64,000 nt of DNA, taken from assembly GCA_050247155.1 (NCBI GenBank), contig JBFWUS010000017.1, positions 10,664 to 74,663 on the forward strand. Direction: 5' to 3'. Made by a program: the position numbers and the translations under genes. This DNA is from Mesorhizobium_G sp050247155 (lineage in GTDB: Bacteria > Pseudomonadota > Alphaproteobacteria > Rhizobiales > Rhizobiaceae). The notes under the pieces were generated by a model that did not search any database, was not told where the DNA came from, and saw only the letters and a list, made by a program, of their open reading frames with translations. Below, piece after piece: positions 34,351 through 42,844 of the stretch. Each line of letters starts with the position of its first letter. Positions within the stretch are counted from its first letter, which is position 1.

Positions 34351-34499
34351 GAGGCCCCTCCCCTGCCTTGGGTGATGCAAGGCCTTTGTGGATCCAAACT
34401 GTCGGTGGCCGACAATTCGCAATCTGATAGAATCATCAGCACCAACGAAGCCGTACTGCAGCGGTGATATCAACAATGTCACCGCCTTGGGTTCCGGTT

Positions 34500-34712
34500 C
34501 TTGTTTTGGCTCTGCAATCGACAAGGAAACGGACGTCGCCGCACCCAACCTAGGTATCCCGACCAAAGGCTTCATTAGCGGGACCTGGCCAGGCGCTCCG
34601 ACCGACTCAGTTGCAAATGTTCGCTACTGCAATCGTATTGAACGGAAACAGCCATCGCTGTTGAAATCGTTGCAGAAAAAAGGGATTTAGACTGCCGTCT
34701 ATTTTTCGCATG
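34500..34712 (-). pseudogene. Inverted, degenerate copy of the repA-repB junction
   Basis: Read on the minus strand, this stretch resembles the end of repA and the start of repB. At 34682-34705 it is the exact reverse complement of 36189-36212 (24 bp, encoding KIDGSLNP at the repA end). Further on, the minus frame reads PLVGIPRLGAATSVSLSI, which aligns with AMPKFGAAKSISSSI near the start of RepB. The rest has diverged strongly and carries stops. It is therefore a remnant of an older or related repAB locus in opposite orientation, or of a duplication. No intact protein is encoded. Confidence 0.65.
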
Positions 34713-34926
34713 ACAGGCGTTATCGCAAACAACGAGGTGTCAATATCCTTGATCAATCGTTGACCAAAATAAATCCCTTCGCTTCAGGGCGAATAGCCGA
34801 TTGCTTCACAAGAGGCACTCCCGGCTTAGACCACCACGCCACGTGTCCATGCACGCAATCACGGTCGAGAACCCGTTAATGTTCTGTTAACTTTAAATTT
34901 CTTGTGGGAGAGGCAGAATCAGGCAT

Positions 34927-34967
34927 AATGACGGCAATCAGGCAGTTTTGCGCCAAATGCCGTCATT
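34927..34967. promoter_or_regulatory. Inverted repeat in the repA leader
   Basis: The arms AATGACGGCA (34927-34936) and TGCCGTCATT (34958-34967) are perfectly complementary with 21 bp between, ending 15 bp before the repA start codon. In repABC plasmids the RepA-RepB complex represses the repA promoter through operators here. A second short inverted repeat, GTTAA...TTAAC at 34875-34891, lies upstream. The GCC-rich arms could also fold in the mRNA and limit repA translation. Confidence 0.6.
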
Positions 34968-34982
34968 TGAGGTCTCGACGAG

Positions 34983-36227
34983 ATGAATGCTCCCGTCTCT
35001 GCTGCCAACAAGCAGCGATTTGACGACACTATTTCTGCCCAAGGCCGCGAAATCAGCCGCAAGCTGAACCTCCTTCGGCTGGAGACATTTCCTCCGAACG
35101 CCGCGAAGACGCTGCGCGACTTCTCGCTCGGAGAAGCCGCATATTTCCTCGGAGTTTCGACCAGCAATCTGAAGAAGTTGCATTTAGAAGGCAAGGCTGT
35201 GCCGCCAACGGTCCACGCAGGCGGGCGGAGAACGTATTCGGCTGAGCAACTCTTGCAACTCCGTCATTGGCTGGATCGTCACGGCCGCTCCGAGATTAAG
35301 AACTATGTGCCTCATCGCCGCCCCGGCGACAAACTTCAGGTAATCGCTGTCGTCAACTTTAAGGGCGGCTCGGGAAAGACAACTACCGCGGCACACCTTG
35401 GTCAGCATCTTGCGCTCACCGGACATCGTGTGCTTGCGATCGATCTTGATCCTCAGGCCTCCCTTTCCGCACTCCATGGCGTGCAGCCCGAGCTCGACGG
35501 ATATCCTTCAATCTATGAAGCGATCCGGTATGACGACGAGCGCAAGCCAGTTGCGAGCGTGATCAGGAAGACGAACTTCTCGGATCTCGATCTTATTCCC
35601 GCTTCCCTTGAGCTGCAGGAATACGAGTATGACACCCCGCTGGCGATGCAAAACAAAGCTTCGCTGGATGGGAAGACCTTCTGGAACCGCATCGAAAACG
35701 CTCTGCACGAGGTCGACAGCAACTATGATGTCGTAGTTATCGACTGCCCTCCTCAACTTGGATATCTGACCCTCACAGCGCTGGCGGCTGCCACCTCGGT
35801 TCTCATTACTGTTCACCCGCAGATGCTCGACCTGATGTCGATGTCACAATTTCTGCTGATGTTGGGTGACCTGCTGAAAACTGTGAACCGTGCAGGCGGC
35901 GAGGTTGACCTGGATTGGTTCCGTTATCTTGTTACTCGCTACGAGCCGACGGACATCCCGCAGGCTCAGATGGTTGGTTTCATGCAATCGATCCTTGCAT
36001 CGCAGATGCTCCAAAACCAGATGCTGAAATCTACTGCGATCTCTGACGCGGGTCTGACGAAGCAGACCCTCTATGAGGTTGAACGCTCCAGTATGACCAG
36101 GTCGACATACGACCGTGCCATGGAATCCATGGAGGCTGTAAATACGGAAATCCGGAACCTAATCCACACAGCATGGGGCAGGCGGTCGAAAATAGACGGC
36201 AGTCTAAATCCCGTTTTTCCTCTGTGA
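34983..36227 (+). CDS. repA: Plasmid partitioning ATPase RepA
   Basis: 414 residues. The N-terminal helix-turn-helix region (GEAAYFLGVSTSNLKKLHLE, residues about 50-70) is that of large ParA-type partition proteins that also act as repressors. The deviant Walker A is VVNFKGGSGKTTT (about 126), with IDLDPQASLSALHG and DVVVIDCPPQLGYLTL as the following Walker motifs. It ends RRSKIDGSLNPVFPL. It segregates the plasmid with RepB and represses the repABC promoter. The repB start follows by 34 bp. Confidence 0.95.
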   Translation: MNAPVSAANKQRFDDTISAQGREISRKLNLLRLETFPPNAAKTLRDFSLGEAAYFLGVSTSNLKKLHLEGKAVPPTVHAGGRRTYSAEQLLQLRHWLDRHGRSEIKNYVPHRRPGDKLQVIAVVNFKGGSGKTTTAAHLGQHLALTGHRVLAIDLDPQASLSALHGVQPELDGYPSIYEAIRYDDERKPVASVIRKTNFSDLDLIPASLELQEYEYDTPLAMQNKASLDGKTFWNRIENALHEVDSNYDVVVIDCPPQLGYLTLTALAAATSVLITVHPQMLDLMSMSQFLLMLGDLLKTVNRAGGEVDLDWFRYLVTRYEPTDIPQAQMVGFMQSILASQMLQNQMLKSTAISDAGLTKQTLYEVERSSMTRSTYDRAMESMEAVNTEIRNLIHTAWGRRSKIDGSLNPVFPL

Positions 36228-36261
36228 TTTCAAAGAGACGGACGTATCCGCAGGAACGTAG

Positions 36262-37248
36262 ATGGCAAGAAAGAACATCTTCAATCGAATTCTCGCCGAG
36301 GACGACCAAACGGACGTCGTGGGTGAGGAGCGTTTTGCTGCGATGCCCAAATTCGGCGCCGCGAAGTCGATTTCTTCGTCGATTGACGAGCTAACAAAAC
36401 AAGCGGCCCTGTTGGCTGACGGCGAGGCGATCATTGAAATTGATCCTACTATAGTCGACGTTTCCTTCGTCTCGGACCGGATGACGGGTGACGACGAACA
36501 GTATTTGGAACTCGTGGAGGCGATCCGAGCACGCGGACAGGACACTCCGATCCTCGTCCGCGCACATCCTGCGGCTGAAGGCCGCTACATGGTGGTGTTT
36601 GGGCATCGCCGTTTGCGTGCAGCAAATGAGCTGGGGCGGAAGGTCCGCGCAGTTGTAAAGACACTTGAGGACCTCGACCACGTCATCGCCCAAGGGCAGG
36701 AGAATTCCGCTCGAGCGAACCTGTCGTTCATCGAGAAAGTAGTTTTTGCACGGCAGCTTGGTGAGCGTGGATTTGGGCGGGAGACGATCCAGTCTGCGCT
36801 TTCCGTAGACTATCAGACGTTCTCAAAAATGATGACAATCCCCAAGTCCTTTCCTCCGGAAATCATTGAGAGCATCGGAGCCGCCAAGGGGATCGGGCGT
36901 GATCGATGGCTTGAACTCCGGAAGCTGATCGACAATCCCCGTAACGCTGCCGCAGCGAAGGATTTCATCGGTACTGAACGCTTTCTGTCCGAAGAGTCAG
37001 ATGGACGTTTCAACACGCTATTCAACACCCTTCAAAAGGGAAGGGCGACCGTCCGGAAGTCAATTTCGAAGCCAGCGACCATGTCTTGGGCTCCCACCGA
37101 CAAGTCAGTGAGCGTAGCCGCGAAGGCCGGCCGAAAGGATTACACATTGAAGATCTCGAATGCCGAAGCGACATCCTTTGGCGAGTGGATTTCTGGCAAT
37201 TTGGACAGCCTCTTTCAGGCATACAGACAGTCGAAGCAGGAGAACTGA
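36262..37248 (+). CDS. repB: Plasmid partitioning protein RepB (ParB family)
   Basis: 328 residues. The ParB/Srx core is visible as AIRARGQDTPILVRAHP, VFGHRRLRAANELGRKV and QGQENSARANLSFIEKVVFA, followed by the helix-turn-helix VDYQTFSKMMTIPKSFPPE. RepB binds the centromere (parS) and activates RepA. A parS fitting the rhizobial 16-bp palindrome could not be found near the operon. Its N-terminal coding sequence has an inverted degenerate echo at 34500-34580. Confidence 0.94.
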   Translation: MARKNIFNRILAEDDQTDVVGEERFAAMPKFGAAKSISSSIDELTKQAALLADGEAIIEIDPTIVDVSFVSDRMTGDDEQYLELVEAIRARGQDTPILVRAHPAAEGRYMVVFGHRRLRAANELGRKVRAVVKTLEDLDHVIAQGQENSARANLSFIEKVVFARQLGERGFGRETIQSALSVDYQTFSKMMTIPKSFPPEIIESIGAAKGIGRDRWLELRKLIDNPRNAAAAKDFIGTERFLSEESDGRFNTLFNTLQKGRATVRKSISKPATMSWAPTDKSVSVAAKAGRKDYTLKISNAEATSFGEWISGNLDSLFQAYRQSKQEN

Positions 37249-37257
37249 AACCGCAAA

Positions 37258-37310
37258 AGAAAAAGGCCCCCGAACGTCACCGCTGCGGAAGCCTCTCTCG
37301 TGTCTTAGCA
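37258..37310 (-). ncRNA. Countertranscript RNA of the repB-repC intergenic region (incA)
   Basis: On the minus strand a good -35 box TTGACA lies at 37344-37339 with a -10-like GATTCT 17 bp on. About 45-50 bases downstream a terminator is seen: GGCTTCCG and CGGGGGCC pair (two G-U pairs, 37265-37293), followed by TTTTTC at 37264-37259. In repABC plasmids a small antisense RNA in exactly this position pairs with the repC leader, lowers RepC synthesis and sets copy number and incompatibility. The 5' end at about 37308 is estimated from the promoter. Confidence 0.85.
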
Positions 37311-37410
37311 AACCGAGAATCGCAAATCCGCGAATCACTGTCAAGAGTCCCGTCAGGGAAAGCGTCGTTTTGGCGAGCAGATTTCTTTTGCCTGATTGAA
37401 GGTGAAGGAA

Positions 37411-38619
37411 ATGGAGAGGGAAATTGCAACGACTCCCTTCGGGAGCCGGCCGATGTCGCTTGCCCTTATGGCAGCGCAGATGGAGGCCAAAGAGATTCCG
37501 GAAGGCAAGGCCGTCGACAAATGGCAGGTCTATCGTGATCTCTGCGAGGGTAAGAGCATCATAGGCATCGGCGATCGGTCGCTTGCGGTCCTGGCCGGCT
37601 TGCTGTCGTGCCATCCGGACGATGAGTTGTCTGAGGAAAACGGGCTGATCGTCTTCCCGTCGAACCGGCAGCTGTCGCTGCGCTCGCACGGCATGGCAAA
37701 CGCCACGCTGCGCCGGCATCTGGCGGCGCTGCTTGAGCGCGGCATCATCCTGCGCAGGGACAGTCCTAACGGCAAGCGATATGCCCGCAAGGGCAGGGGA
37801 GGGGAGTTGGAGGACGCGTTTGGCTTCTCCCTCGCGCCGCTGCTAGCCCGTGCCAAGGAGTTCCACGCCGCGGCCGAGCGTGTCCGTGCCGACAACCGCG
37901 CGCTGAAGCTGATGCGAGAGCGCATCACGCTGCAGCGACGCGACATCGCCAAGCTGATCGACGCGGCGATCGAGGAGGGCGCACCAGGCGCCTGGCAGGC
38001 TCTCTGGAGCCGATTTAGGCGCGTTGTCGACCAACTTCCGCGGAAAGCGACCATCGTTGAGCTGGAACCGTTCGCGGCGGAACTGGATGCGATCCGTGAC
38101 GAAGTCGATATAGCATTGAAAAACTTCATGAATGTTACAAATCCGAGCGCCAATGAGCCTCAAAATGAGCTGCAGCAATCTGATTCAAACCCCAACTCTC
38201 ATTTTGAATTTGAACCCGCTTTAGAAAGAGCGAGGAGGACCGCCGAGCCAAAACCCCGAGCGCAGGAGCCGCCAAAAACATATCAACTTGGACTTGTGCT
38301 GAAAGCTTGTCCCGATATTGCGGATTATGCCGCGGCCGGGATCGCCAACTGGCGCGACCTGATGGCGATCGCCGCCCAGGTGCGGGGCTATCTCGGCGTT
38401 TCGCCGTCGGCCTACGAGGACGCCTGCCATGTCATGGGGCCGGAAACGGCGGCAATGGTGATTGCCTGCATCCTGCAACGAGCTCAGCACATAGATTCGG
38501 CCGGCGGTTACCTGCGGGCGCTGACCGAGAAGGCGAGGGCAGGCCAATTTTCGGCTGGACCGATGCTCATGGCCGCGCTCAAGGCAAACGCGTCGCAGCC
38601 GGACAGAAAAGCGGGATGA
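37411..38619 (+). CDS. repC: Replication initiator RepC
   Basis: 402 residues from the ATG at 37411 with GAAGG upstream; an in-frame TTG at 37396 is less likely. The start MEREIATTPFGSRPMSLALM is the conserved RepC opening. The winged-helix N-terminal domain (VFPSNRQLSLRSHGMANATL, RRHLAALLERGIILRRDSPN) binds the origin, which in this family lies inside repC itself. The C-terminal domain is found after an acidic/Asn-rich linker near residues 245-290. An intact RepC with ctRNA indicates that the replicon is functional. Confidence 0.95.
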   Translation: MEREIATTPFGSRPMSLALMAAQMEAKEIPEGKAVDKWQVYRDLCEGKSIIGIGDRSLAVLAGLLSCHPDDELSEENGLIVFPSNRQLSLRSHGMANATLRRHLAALLERGIILRRDSPNGKRYARKGRGGELEDAFGFSLAPLLARAKEFHAAAERVRADNRALKLMRERITLQRRDIAKLIDAAIEEGAPGAWQALWSRFRRVVDQLPRKATIVELEPFAAELDAIRDEVDIALKNFMNVTNPSANEPQNELQQSDSNPNSHFEFEPALERARRTAEPKPRAQEPPKTYQLGLVLKACPDIADYAAAGIANWRDLMAIAAQVRGYLGVSPSAYEDACHVMGPETAAMVIACILQRAQHIDSAGGYLRALTEKARAGQFSAGPMLMAALKANASQPDRKAG

Positions 38620-38729
38620 TGTGGCGAGATCCCGGGATGGCAAACGCCGGCTTCCGTCTGCACACCGGCGGCGCTTGGGTTCCGCCCGCAGGGCGACGGC
38701 AAAATCTGGTCGATGCGGCAGTGCCGTCG

Positions 38730-39020
38730 TCAGTCGATGATTTCCACCACTTCATAGCTTTTGAGGAAGGCGCCCACACCGTCATTGAGCAATGACAGCA
38801 AGGCCTGTTTCGATACCGGGTGCGTTTCCAGCTTCTCGATGCGCATAGCTGGCCAATCCATTTCCGGATCGGCGGTTATATCCTTGCGCAGCGTCATGAC
38901 AGCCTCCCGCACCGCATGAATGTCATCAAAGAAGATGCCGGGGATGTAGGGATCGGCCCAACGCTCCGATTCAGGCTCCGTGGATGGCGAATAGGAATAG
39001 AGAGTGAATGATTGAGACAC
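38730..39020 (-). CDS. Small hypothetical protein downstream of repC
   Basis: 96 residues if it starts at the GTG at 39020, which has GGAGGAGG immediately upstream (an in-frame TTG at 39032 lies inside that site). Sequence: MSQSFTLYSYSPSTEPESER then DPYIPGIFFDDIHAVREAVM and LSLLNDGVGAFLKSYEVVEI. It is acidic and soluble, with no motif I recognise. It is oriented against repC. The strong ribosome-binding site and normal composition make it a likely real gene. Confidence 0.55.
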   Translation of the reverse strand: MSQSFTLYSYSPSTEPESERWADPYIPGIFFDDIHAVREAVMTLRKDITADPEMDWPAMRIEKLETHPVSKQALLSLLNDGVGAFLKSYEVVEIID

Positions 39021-39103
39021 GGCCTCCTCCAACGAACATCAAGAACATGCGGGCATCCACAACAAGCTGGACAAATCCGGCATAGCCCATAAGCAGCCGC
39101 ATC

Positions 39104-39124
39104 AGAACTAGCAAAGTGCTAGTT
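39104..39124. repeat. Perfect inverted repeat between the small gene and abiEii
   Basis: GAACTAGCA and TGCTAGTTC form a perfect 9-bp stem with AAG between them. It lies in the 181-bp gap between the hypothetical gene (start 39020) and the abiEii stop (39202). It may be an operator for the small gene or a terminator of abiE without a T-run. Confidence 0.45.
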
Positions 39125-39201
39125 CGTTCCCGTGTCCGCCACACTGTCGTTTGCCACTTAGCCGTTCTGCAGTTCAGTCCGTCATCGATGATGGAGCCAA
39201 G

Positions 39202-40119
39202 CTATCGCCGAATTCCTTCGATCTCTCGTCTTTGCTCGGCATGCTTCGCGGGGTTCTGCGCCTTCAGTTTCTCGAGGTTGAGAATCTTCCAACGGACGGC
39301 CGGGAGCTCTGAGGCCTGTGGCAGACCGATCGCGTCGAAATCCGGCTCGCCATCATGCAGCGTCAACAGGAAGCGCATGGCCTTGTCGTCGAGACGCGCA
39401 AGAAGGTCTGCCGTCATTCGGCTCCGCGCGGCTTTCAGGTCGTCGAGGCTGATGGGCTCGAGCGTCATCCCCTCGAACTCCTTGACGAACACCTCGTCGA
39501 GCGGCGCAAGCGACGGCCTCACGAGTTCGTGTGGCGGTCGCCCTGAACTCGCGACGTAGATGAGGAAGGTTCTGAATAGCGCGTCTGTCAGGCCCTCATT
39601 CTCGTATAGCAGCTTCACGTCGAACAAGTCGCGAGGATGCTGCCGGTCGACAGCCGCATGCAGCTTTCCGCCGAACAGATCCTCGAACGAGACGACCTGC
39701 ATCTCGGCGAAGCCGAATGTTGCCTCTACAGCTTCGCTCACGCGCCGATGTTCGGGCGGATGGACCGTTCCCCGCGCGACGGGCGACGTCTCGATTTTGA
39801 TCTCAGCGCTCCCCTGCCGGAGGAGCACGCGCGTGTCGTTGTTTCCGCCGCCGGCGATCCTCTGCACGCTCACACCGCGCAAGTTGCGCATCAAGTCTTC
39901 GCGGATGTGTTCGAGCGTCGAGTCGATGCCTTTCAACGTCGTCTCCCGATCCTCGATCGGGACATAAGTCAGATCGATGTCAACCGACAGCCGTGGCATA
40001 TCCCGGTAGAAGAGGTTGATCGCCGTCCCGCCCTTGAGCGCGAATGCTTCATGTCGCGCGATGAAGGGAAGGGTTCGCACCAGCAGCTGGACCTGCCGCA
40101 TATATTGCTCACGCGCCAT
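39202..40119 (-). CDS. abiEii: AbiEii toxin, nucleotidyltransferase
   Basis: 305 residues. The nucleotidyltransferase site is seen as FALKGGTAINLFYRDMPRLS followed by VDIDLTY, which gives the GG/T and DxD motifs of the AbiEii/MenA family. A further conserved part is FEDLFGGKLHAAVDRQHPRD (Lys and Asp of the active site). Such toxins transfer nucleotides to tRNA or other RNAs and are controlled by AbiEi. The gene overlaps the end of abiEi by 11 bp. The pair probably stabilises the plasmid or blocks phage. Confidence 0.88.
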   Translation of the reverse strand: MAREQYMRQVQLLVRTLPFIARHEAFALKGGTAINLFYRDMPRLSVDIDLTYVPIEDRETTLKGIDSTLEHIREDLMRNLRGVSVQRIAGGGNNDTRVLLRQGSAEIKIETSPVARGTVHPPEHRRVSEAVEATFGFAEMQVVSFEDLFGGKLHAAVDRQHPRDLFDVKLLYENEGLTDALFRTFLIYVASSGRPPHELVRPSLAPLDEVFVKEFEGMTLEPISLDDLKAARSRMTADLLARLDDKAMRFLLTLHDGEPDFDAIGLPQASELPAVRWKILNLEKLKAQNPAKHAEQRREIEGIRR

Positions 40120-40963
40120 GCGGAGGCTCCTTCGGCATGAGATCGTCCGGGATCGTTACGCGGTACGCTGGATGAAGTCGGCCGCCTTTCGTCAGTGCCC
40201 GGTCGCCCTTGCCGAGATCGACCGCGGACATGTCGATATGCCTGCGCCAGGCATGATTGTGCTTGTCTGCATAGACGAAAAAGAGACGCTTGGTTTTGAC
40301 GCTCTTGCATAGGGTGAGGAGCGTCGTCAGCAATCGCGGGCGCAGATTGGCGAGGCTCTCGAACGCCACGTCGACTTTATGGAAGCTTTCACCCTTCGGG
40401 ACCTCGTCGAGCATTTCGAGGATCGCGCGTTCAGGAGAGGACATCGGCATCGGCCAGCGCCATGGGCTTTGCGCCAGCTCCGGATCTTCGTCGTTGGAAA
40501 GGTCGAAATCCGCGTTTTCGACTCCGGTGGTCCCGTCGCCGAACAGGGCGGTGCGCCTGGTCTTTACATCGGCGTCCATCCTGAGCTTCGATAGCCATGC
40601 GGGGATATCGGATCCGTAGAGATAGAGGGCAAAGTCGCCACCAAACGACAGGTAATGAGCATGTCCCCGCAGGGTAAGCGAACTCGCCCCGCCGACATGA
40701 AATTTACGCTGCATGAGCCAGATCGCCGAGAGCAGGGGTATCTTCCAACCTCCGACAGCTTCTGGATTGGCGTCTGAGGAAAATGGGCGCCGGTACACGC
40801 CCGACATGACCGGCTCGAGCCAGCCTTGTTTGAGATAGCCTGAAACGGACTGCCGCGAGATGGCATGACGAGTCATCCACCCTGAGTCCACTAGGAAGCC
40901 AGGGGGGACTTGCTGGAGGAGCTGCTTTAGCTTTGTCTCTGATTGTCCACTCATGTTTGACAT
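40109..40963 (-). CDS. abiEi: AbiEi antitoxin (type IV)
   Basis: 284 residues. The N-terminal winged helix (GWMTRHAISRQSVSGYLKQG, WLEPVMSGVYRRP) binds the promoter, and the C-terminal antitoxin domain carries the conserved SPERAILEMLDEVP and ESLANLRPRLLTTLL. AbiEi represses its own operon and counteracts AbiEii without forming a stable complex. A perfect palindrome lies 54 bp upstream of its start, a likely operator. Confidence 0.88.
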   Translation of the reverse strand: MSNMSGQSETKLKQLLQQVPPGFLVDSGWMTRHAISRQSVSGYLKQGWLEPVMSGVYRRPFSSDANPEAVGGWKIPLLSAIWLMQRKFHVGGASSLTLRGHAHYLSFGGDFALYLYGSDIPAWLSKLRMDADVKTRRTALFGDGTTGVENADFDLSNDEDPELAQSPWRWPMPMSSPERAILEMLDEVPKGESFHKVDVAFESLANLRPRLLTTLLTLCKSVKTKRLFFVYADKHNHAWRRHIDMSAVDLGKGDRALTKGGRLHPAYRVTIPDDLMPKEPPHGA

Positions 40964-41328
40964 TATAGCATAGGGTTAAAGCTTGCGCGACCAAAGCTTT
41001 ACAGGACTGCTAGTTTGTCAATTCTGAATTGACCATGCGCATCGATCTCAAAGTGGGAGCCGGATCGTCGCGGTCGCCTGCTTGCGCGGCAACCGTGGAG
41101 TAAGCCGCGCGATGACGGTGGAGCGCAGAATCTGGCATTTTCGTACCCTGGCTAGTCCGCAAATTATATACAAACATTGGTCAGTGACAGGGCCGCAAGC
41201 GGGACGTCACTGCGCGAGGGCATCATCACCACGAAATGCTTGTATTGCGGAATCTGAACACGGCTTGCGAAGAACCTTCCGTTGCGGCACTAGCCCCTGA
41301 TCTTGAGGGCGCATGCGCGGAAATCATT
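40964..41328. promoter_or_regulatory. Region upstream of abiEi with a palindrome at 41017-41033
   Basis: GTCAATTC and GAATTGAC flank a single T at 41025, giving a perfect 17-bp palindrome that fits autorepression by AbiEi. The rest of this 365-bp stretch holds no gene I can support. Short plus frames here have no ribosome-binding site and run into the next gene. Confidence 0.5.
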
Positions 41329-41625
41329 ATGGCCGACTGGTTTGAGGCATTGAGGGAACAGGCCGATTTGATTTCGCGCCTGGCGACCGATGTTCCACCG
41401 ATCTTGAACGATCCGAACCTGACGCCTGAGCGCGCGAGACGCGTCTACCAATTGGTCGAGAGCGGCGCGCAGCAATTCGATGTCCTGGTTGCCAAAATGG
41501 ATCGAGATAACGCCGTTCCAAACGCCCAAATGAGAACGGCTGAGCGCTTGATGGATGTTTGGTCAAATTTGTGGGTGCTGACCACGAACAAGGTTCGTGC
41601 GATGGACGTCAGCGTTCGCGGCTAG
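41329..41625 (+). CDS. Small hypothetical helical protein
   Basis: 98 residues from MADWFEALREQADLISRLAT at 41329; the open frame continues upstream but without good protein character. The sequence is strongly helical: VPPILNDPNLTPERARRVYQ and ERLMDVWSNLWVLTTNKVRA. It has no motif I recognise. A weak GGAA lies 8 bp before the start. It is followed, after an intergenic stretch with a good terminator, by the SOS cassette. It could be a plasmid accessory protein. Confidence 0.45.
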   Translation: MADWFEALREQADLISRLATDVPPILNDPNLTPERARRVYQLVESGAQQFDVLVAKMDRDNAVPNAQMRTAERLMDVWSNLWVLTTNKVRAMDVSVRG

Positions 41626-41749
41626 CTTGCGATCAGGATGACGGATCATTTCGAACCCAGGGATCGCGATCGTGGCCCTCTTCAAAGATTCGTAGTGACA
41701 GCCGCCGCGCGCGAATTCCCTTGCAATCGACTGCGCTGACTTTACGCTA

Positions 41750-41761
41750 CGTCACGTGACG
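41750..41761. repeat. 12-bp palindrome
   Basis: CGTCACGTGACG is a perfect palindrome between the small hypothetical gene and the terminator at 41813. Possible operator or chance. Confidence 0.25.
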
Positions 41762-41812
41762 ATTGTTCCATTCTGAGTGGAAAGGATCCCCCACTCGTCA
41801 TACCCTTCTTTG

Positions 41813-41840
41813 GGCTGCCGCTTGGCGGCCTTTCTTTTTG
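41813..41840 (+). terminator. Rho-independent terminator
   Basis: GGCTGCC and GGCGGCC pair (one G-U) around a GCTT loop, followed by TTTCTTTTT. It ends transcription from the small plus-strand gene and isolates the SOS cassette. Confidence 0.7.
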
Positions 41841-42022
41841 AGCGACCGGAATAAACAAGACGTTTCCCCCGAATAAAGAGGCGGGATTACGTGCTCCCAG
41901 CCGGCCCCTCTCGTTTGAGAATTCATAAGAAACCGCATCTCAATGGATGCCTCACCCCGCCATTCGCCGTCGCCGCTCCCGAAGACTCTTTTTGGAGTCC
42001 AATTGACTCGCGCTGCTGATGA

Positions 42023-42037
42023 GAACAAATAAGGAAC
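42023..42037 (+). promoter_or_regulatory. LexA (SOS) box upstream of imuA
   Basis: GAACAAATAAGGAAC is exactly GAAC-N7-GAAC, the SOS box of Alphaproteobacteria. It lies 52 bp before the imuA start codon, so the whole imuA-imuB-dnaE2 unit should be repressed by LexA and induced by DNA damage. Confidence 0.88.
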
Positions 42038-42088
42038 ATAACAGCGGAGAAGCCCTTTGCGCAGACTGGCGGAGCAGCCTTTTTCGAT

Positions 42089-42844
42089 ATGCTGGACCCT
42101 GTGGCCAATCCTGCCGTTGCCGAACTTCGAGCGCGTATTCAGCGCCTCGAGGGCGGAAATCAGCGCGAACGCGCCGTGCTTTCCTTCGGTATTCCGGCGC
42201 TCGACAGGGTTCTGCCGGGAGGAGGGCTGGCGCTGGGGGCGTTGCATGAGGTGGCCGGCGGCGGAAATGGCGCGCTGGATGGCGCCGCGGCCGCCTTGTT
42301 CGCGGCCGGCATCGCGGCACGCACGGCCGGCAAGGTGCTGTGGTGCGTCACACGCCAGGATCTGTTCGCGCCGGCGCTTGCGCAGGCCGGGCTTCATCCC
42401 GATCGCGTCGTCTATGTCGACGCCGGCGACGAAAAATCCCTTCTCGCGTGTTTCGAGGAAGGACTCCGCCATCGGGGGCTTGGCGCAGTCGTTGCCGAGG
42501 TCGCGCGGCTATCGATGACGGCGTCGCGCCGGCTGCAGCTGGCGGCGGAAGGGTCGGGCGCGATCGGAATTGCGATCCGGCGCTGGCGCCGCATGGCCGA
42601 GACGGCGGATTTCGGGCAGCCGACGGCGGCCGTGACACGCTGGCGCGTTTCGGTGCTGCCGTCGACGCCGTTGCCGGTTCCCGGCGTCGGCCGTGCACGC
42701 TGGCATCTGGAACTGATCCGGGCCCGCGCCGGCGAAACCGCGGATTTCGAGGTGGAGGCATGCGATGCCAAGGGTCGTATCGCTCTTCCTTCCGCTGTGG
42801 TCGACCGACCGCATCAGAAGGAAATCGCGCGACGCATCGCCTGA
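42089..42844 (+). CDS. imuA: SOS mutagenesis protein ImuA
   Basis: 251 residues, distantly RecA/SulA-like. Seen are RAVLSFGIPALDRVLPGGGL, LGALHEVAGGGNGALDGAAA and TAGKVLWCVTRQDLFAPALA, typical of the ImuA family (first protein of the ImuA-ImuB-DnaE2 mutasome). It helps recruit or regulate the error-prone polymerase, with partner contacts to RecA and ImuB. It starts the cassette below the LexA box. Its last 80 bases overlap the start of imuB, a long overlap that is common in this operon type. Confidence 0.9.
   Translation: MLDPVANPAVAELRARIQRLEGGNQRERAVLSFGIPALDRVLPGGGLALGALHEVAGGGNGALDGAAAALFAAGIAARTAGKVLWCVTRQDLFAPALAQAGLHPDRVVYVDAGDEKSLLACFEEGLRHRGLGAVVAEVARLSMTASRRLQLAAEGSGAIGIAIRRWRRMAETADFGQPTAAVTRWRVSVLPSTPLPVPGVGRARWHLELIRARAGETADFEVEACDAKGRIALPSAVVDRPHQKEIARRIA

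Noticed and set aside
34600..39200. A RepB centromere (parS) of the 16-bp rhizobial palindrome type
   Set aside because: The nearest candidate, GTTGTTTGCGATAAC on the minus strand near 34717-34732, is one base short of the GTT-N4-GC-N4-AAC form and lies in the degenerate inverted remnant. I do not call it.
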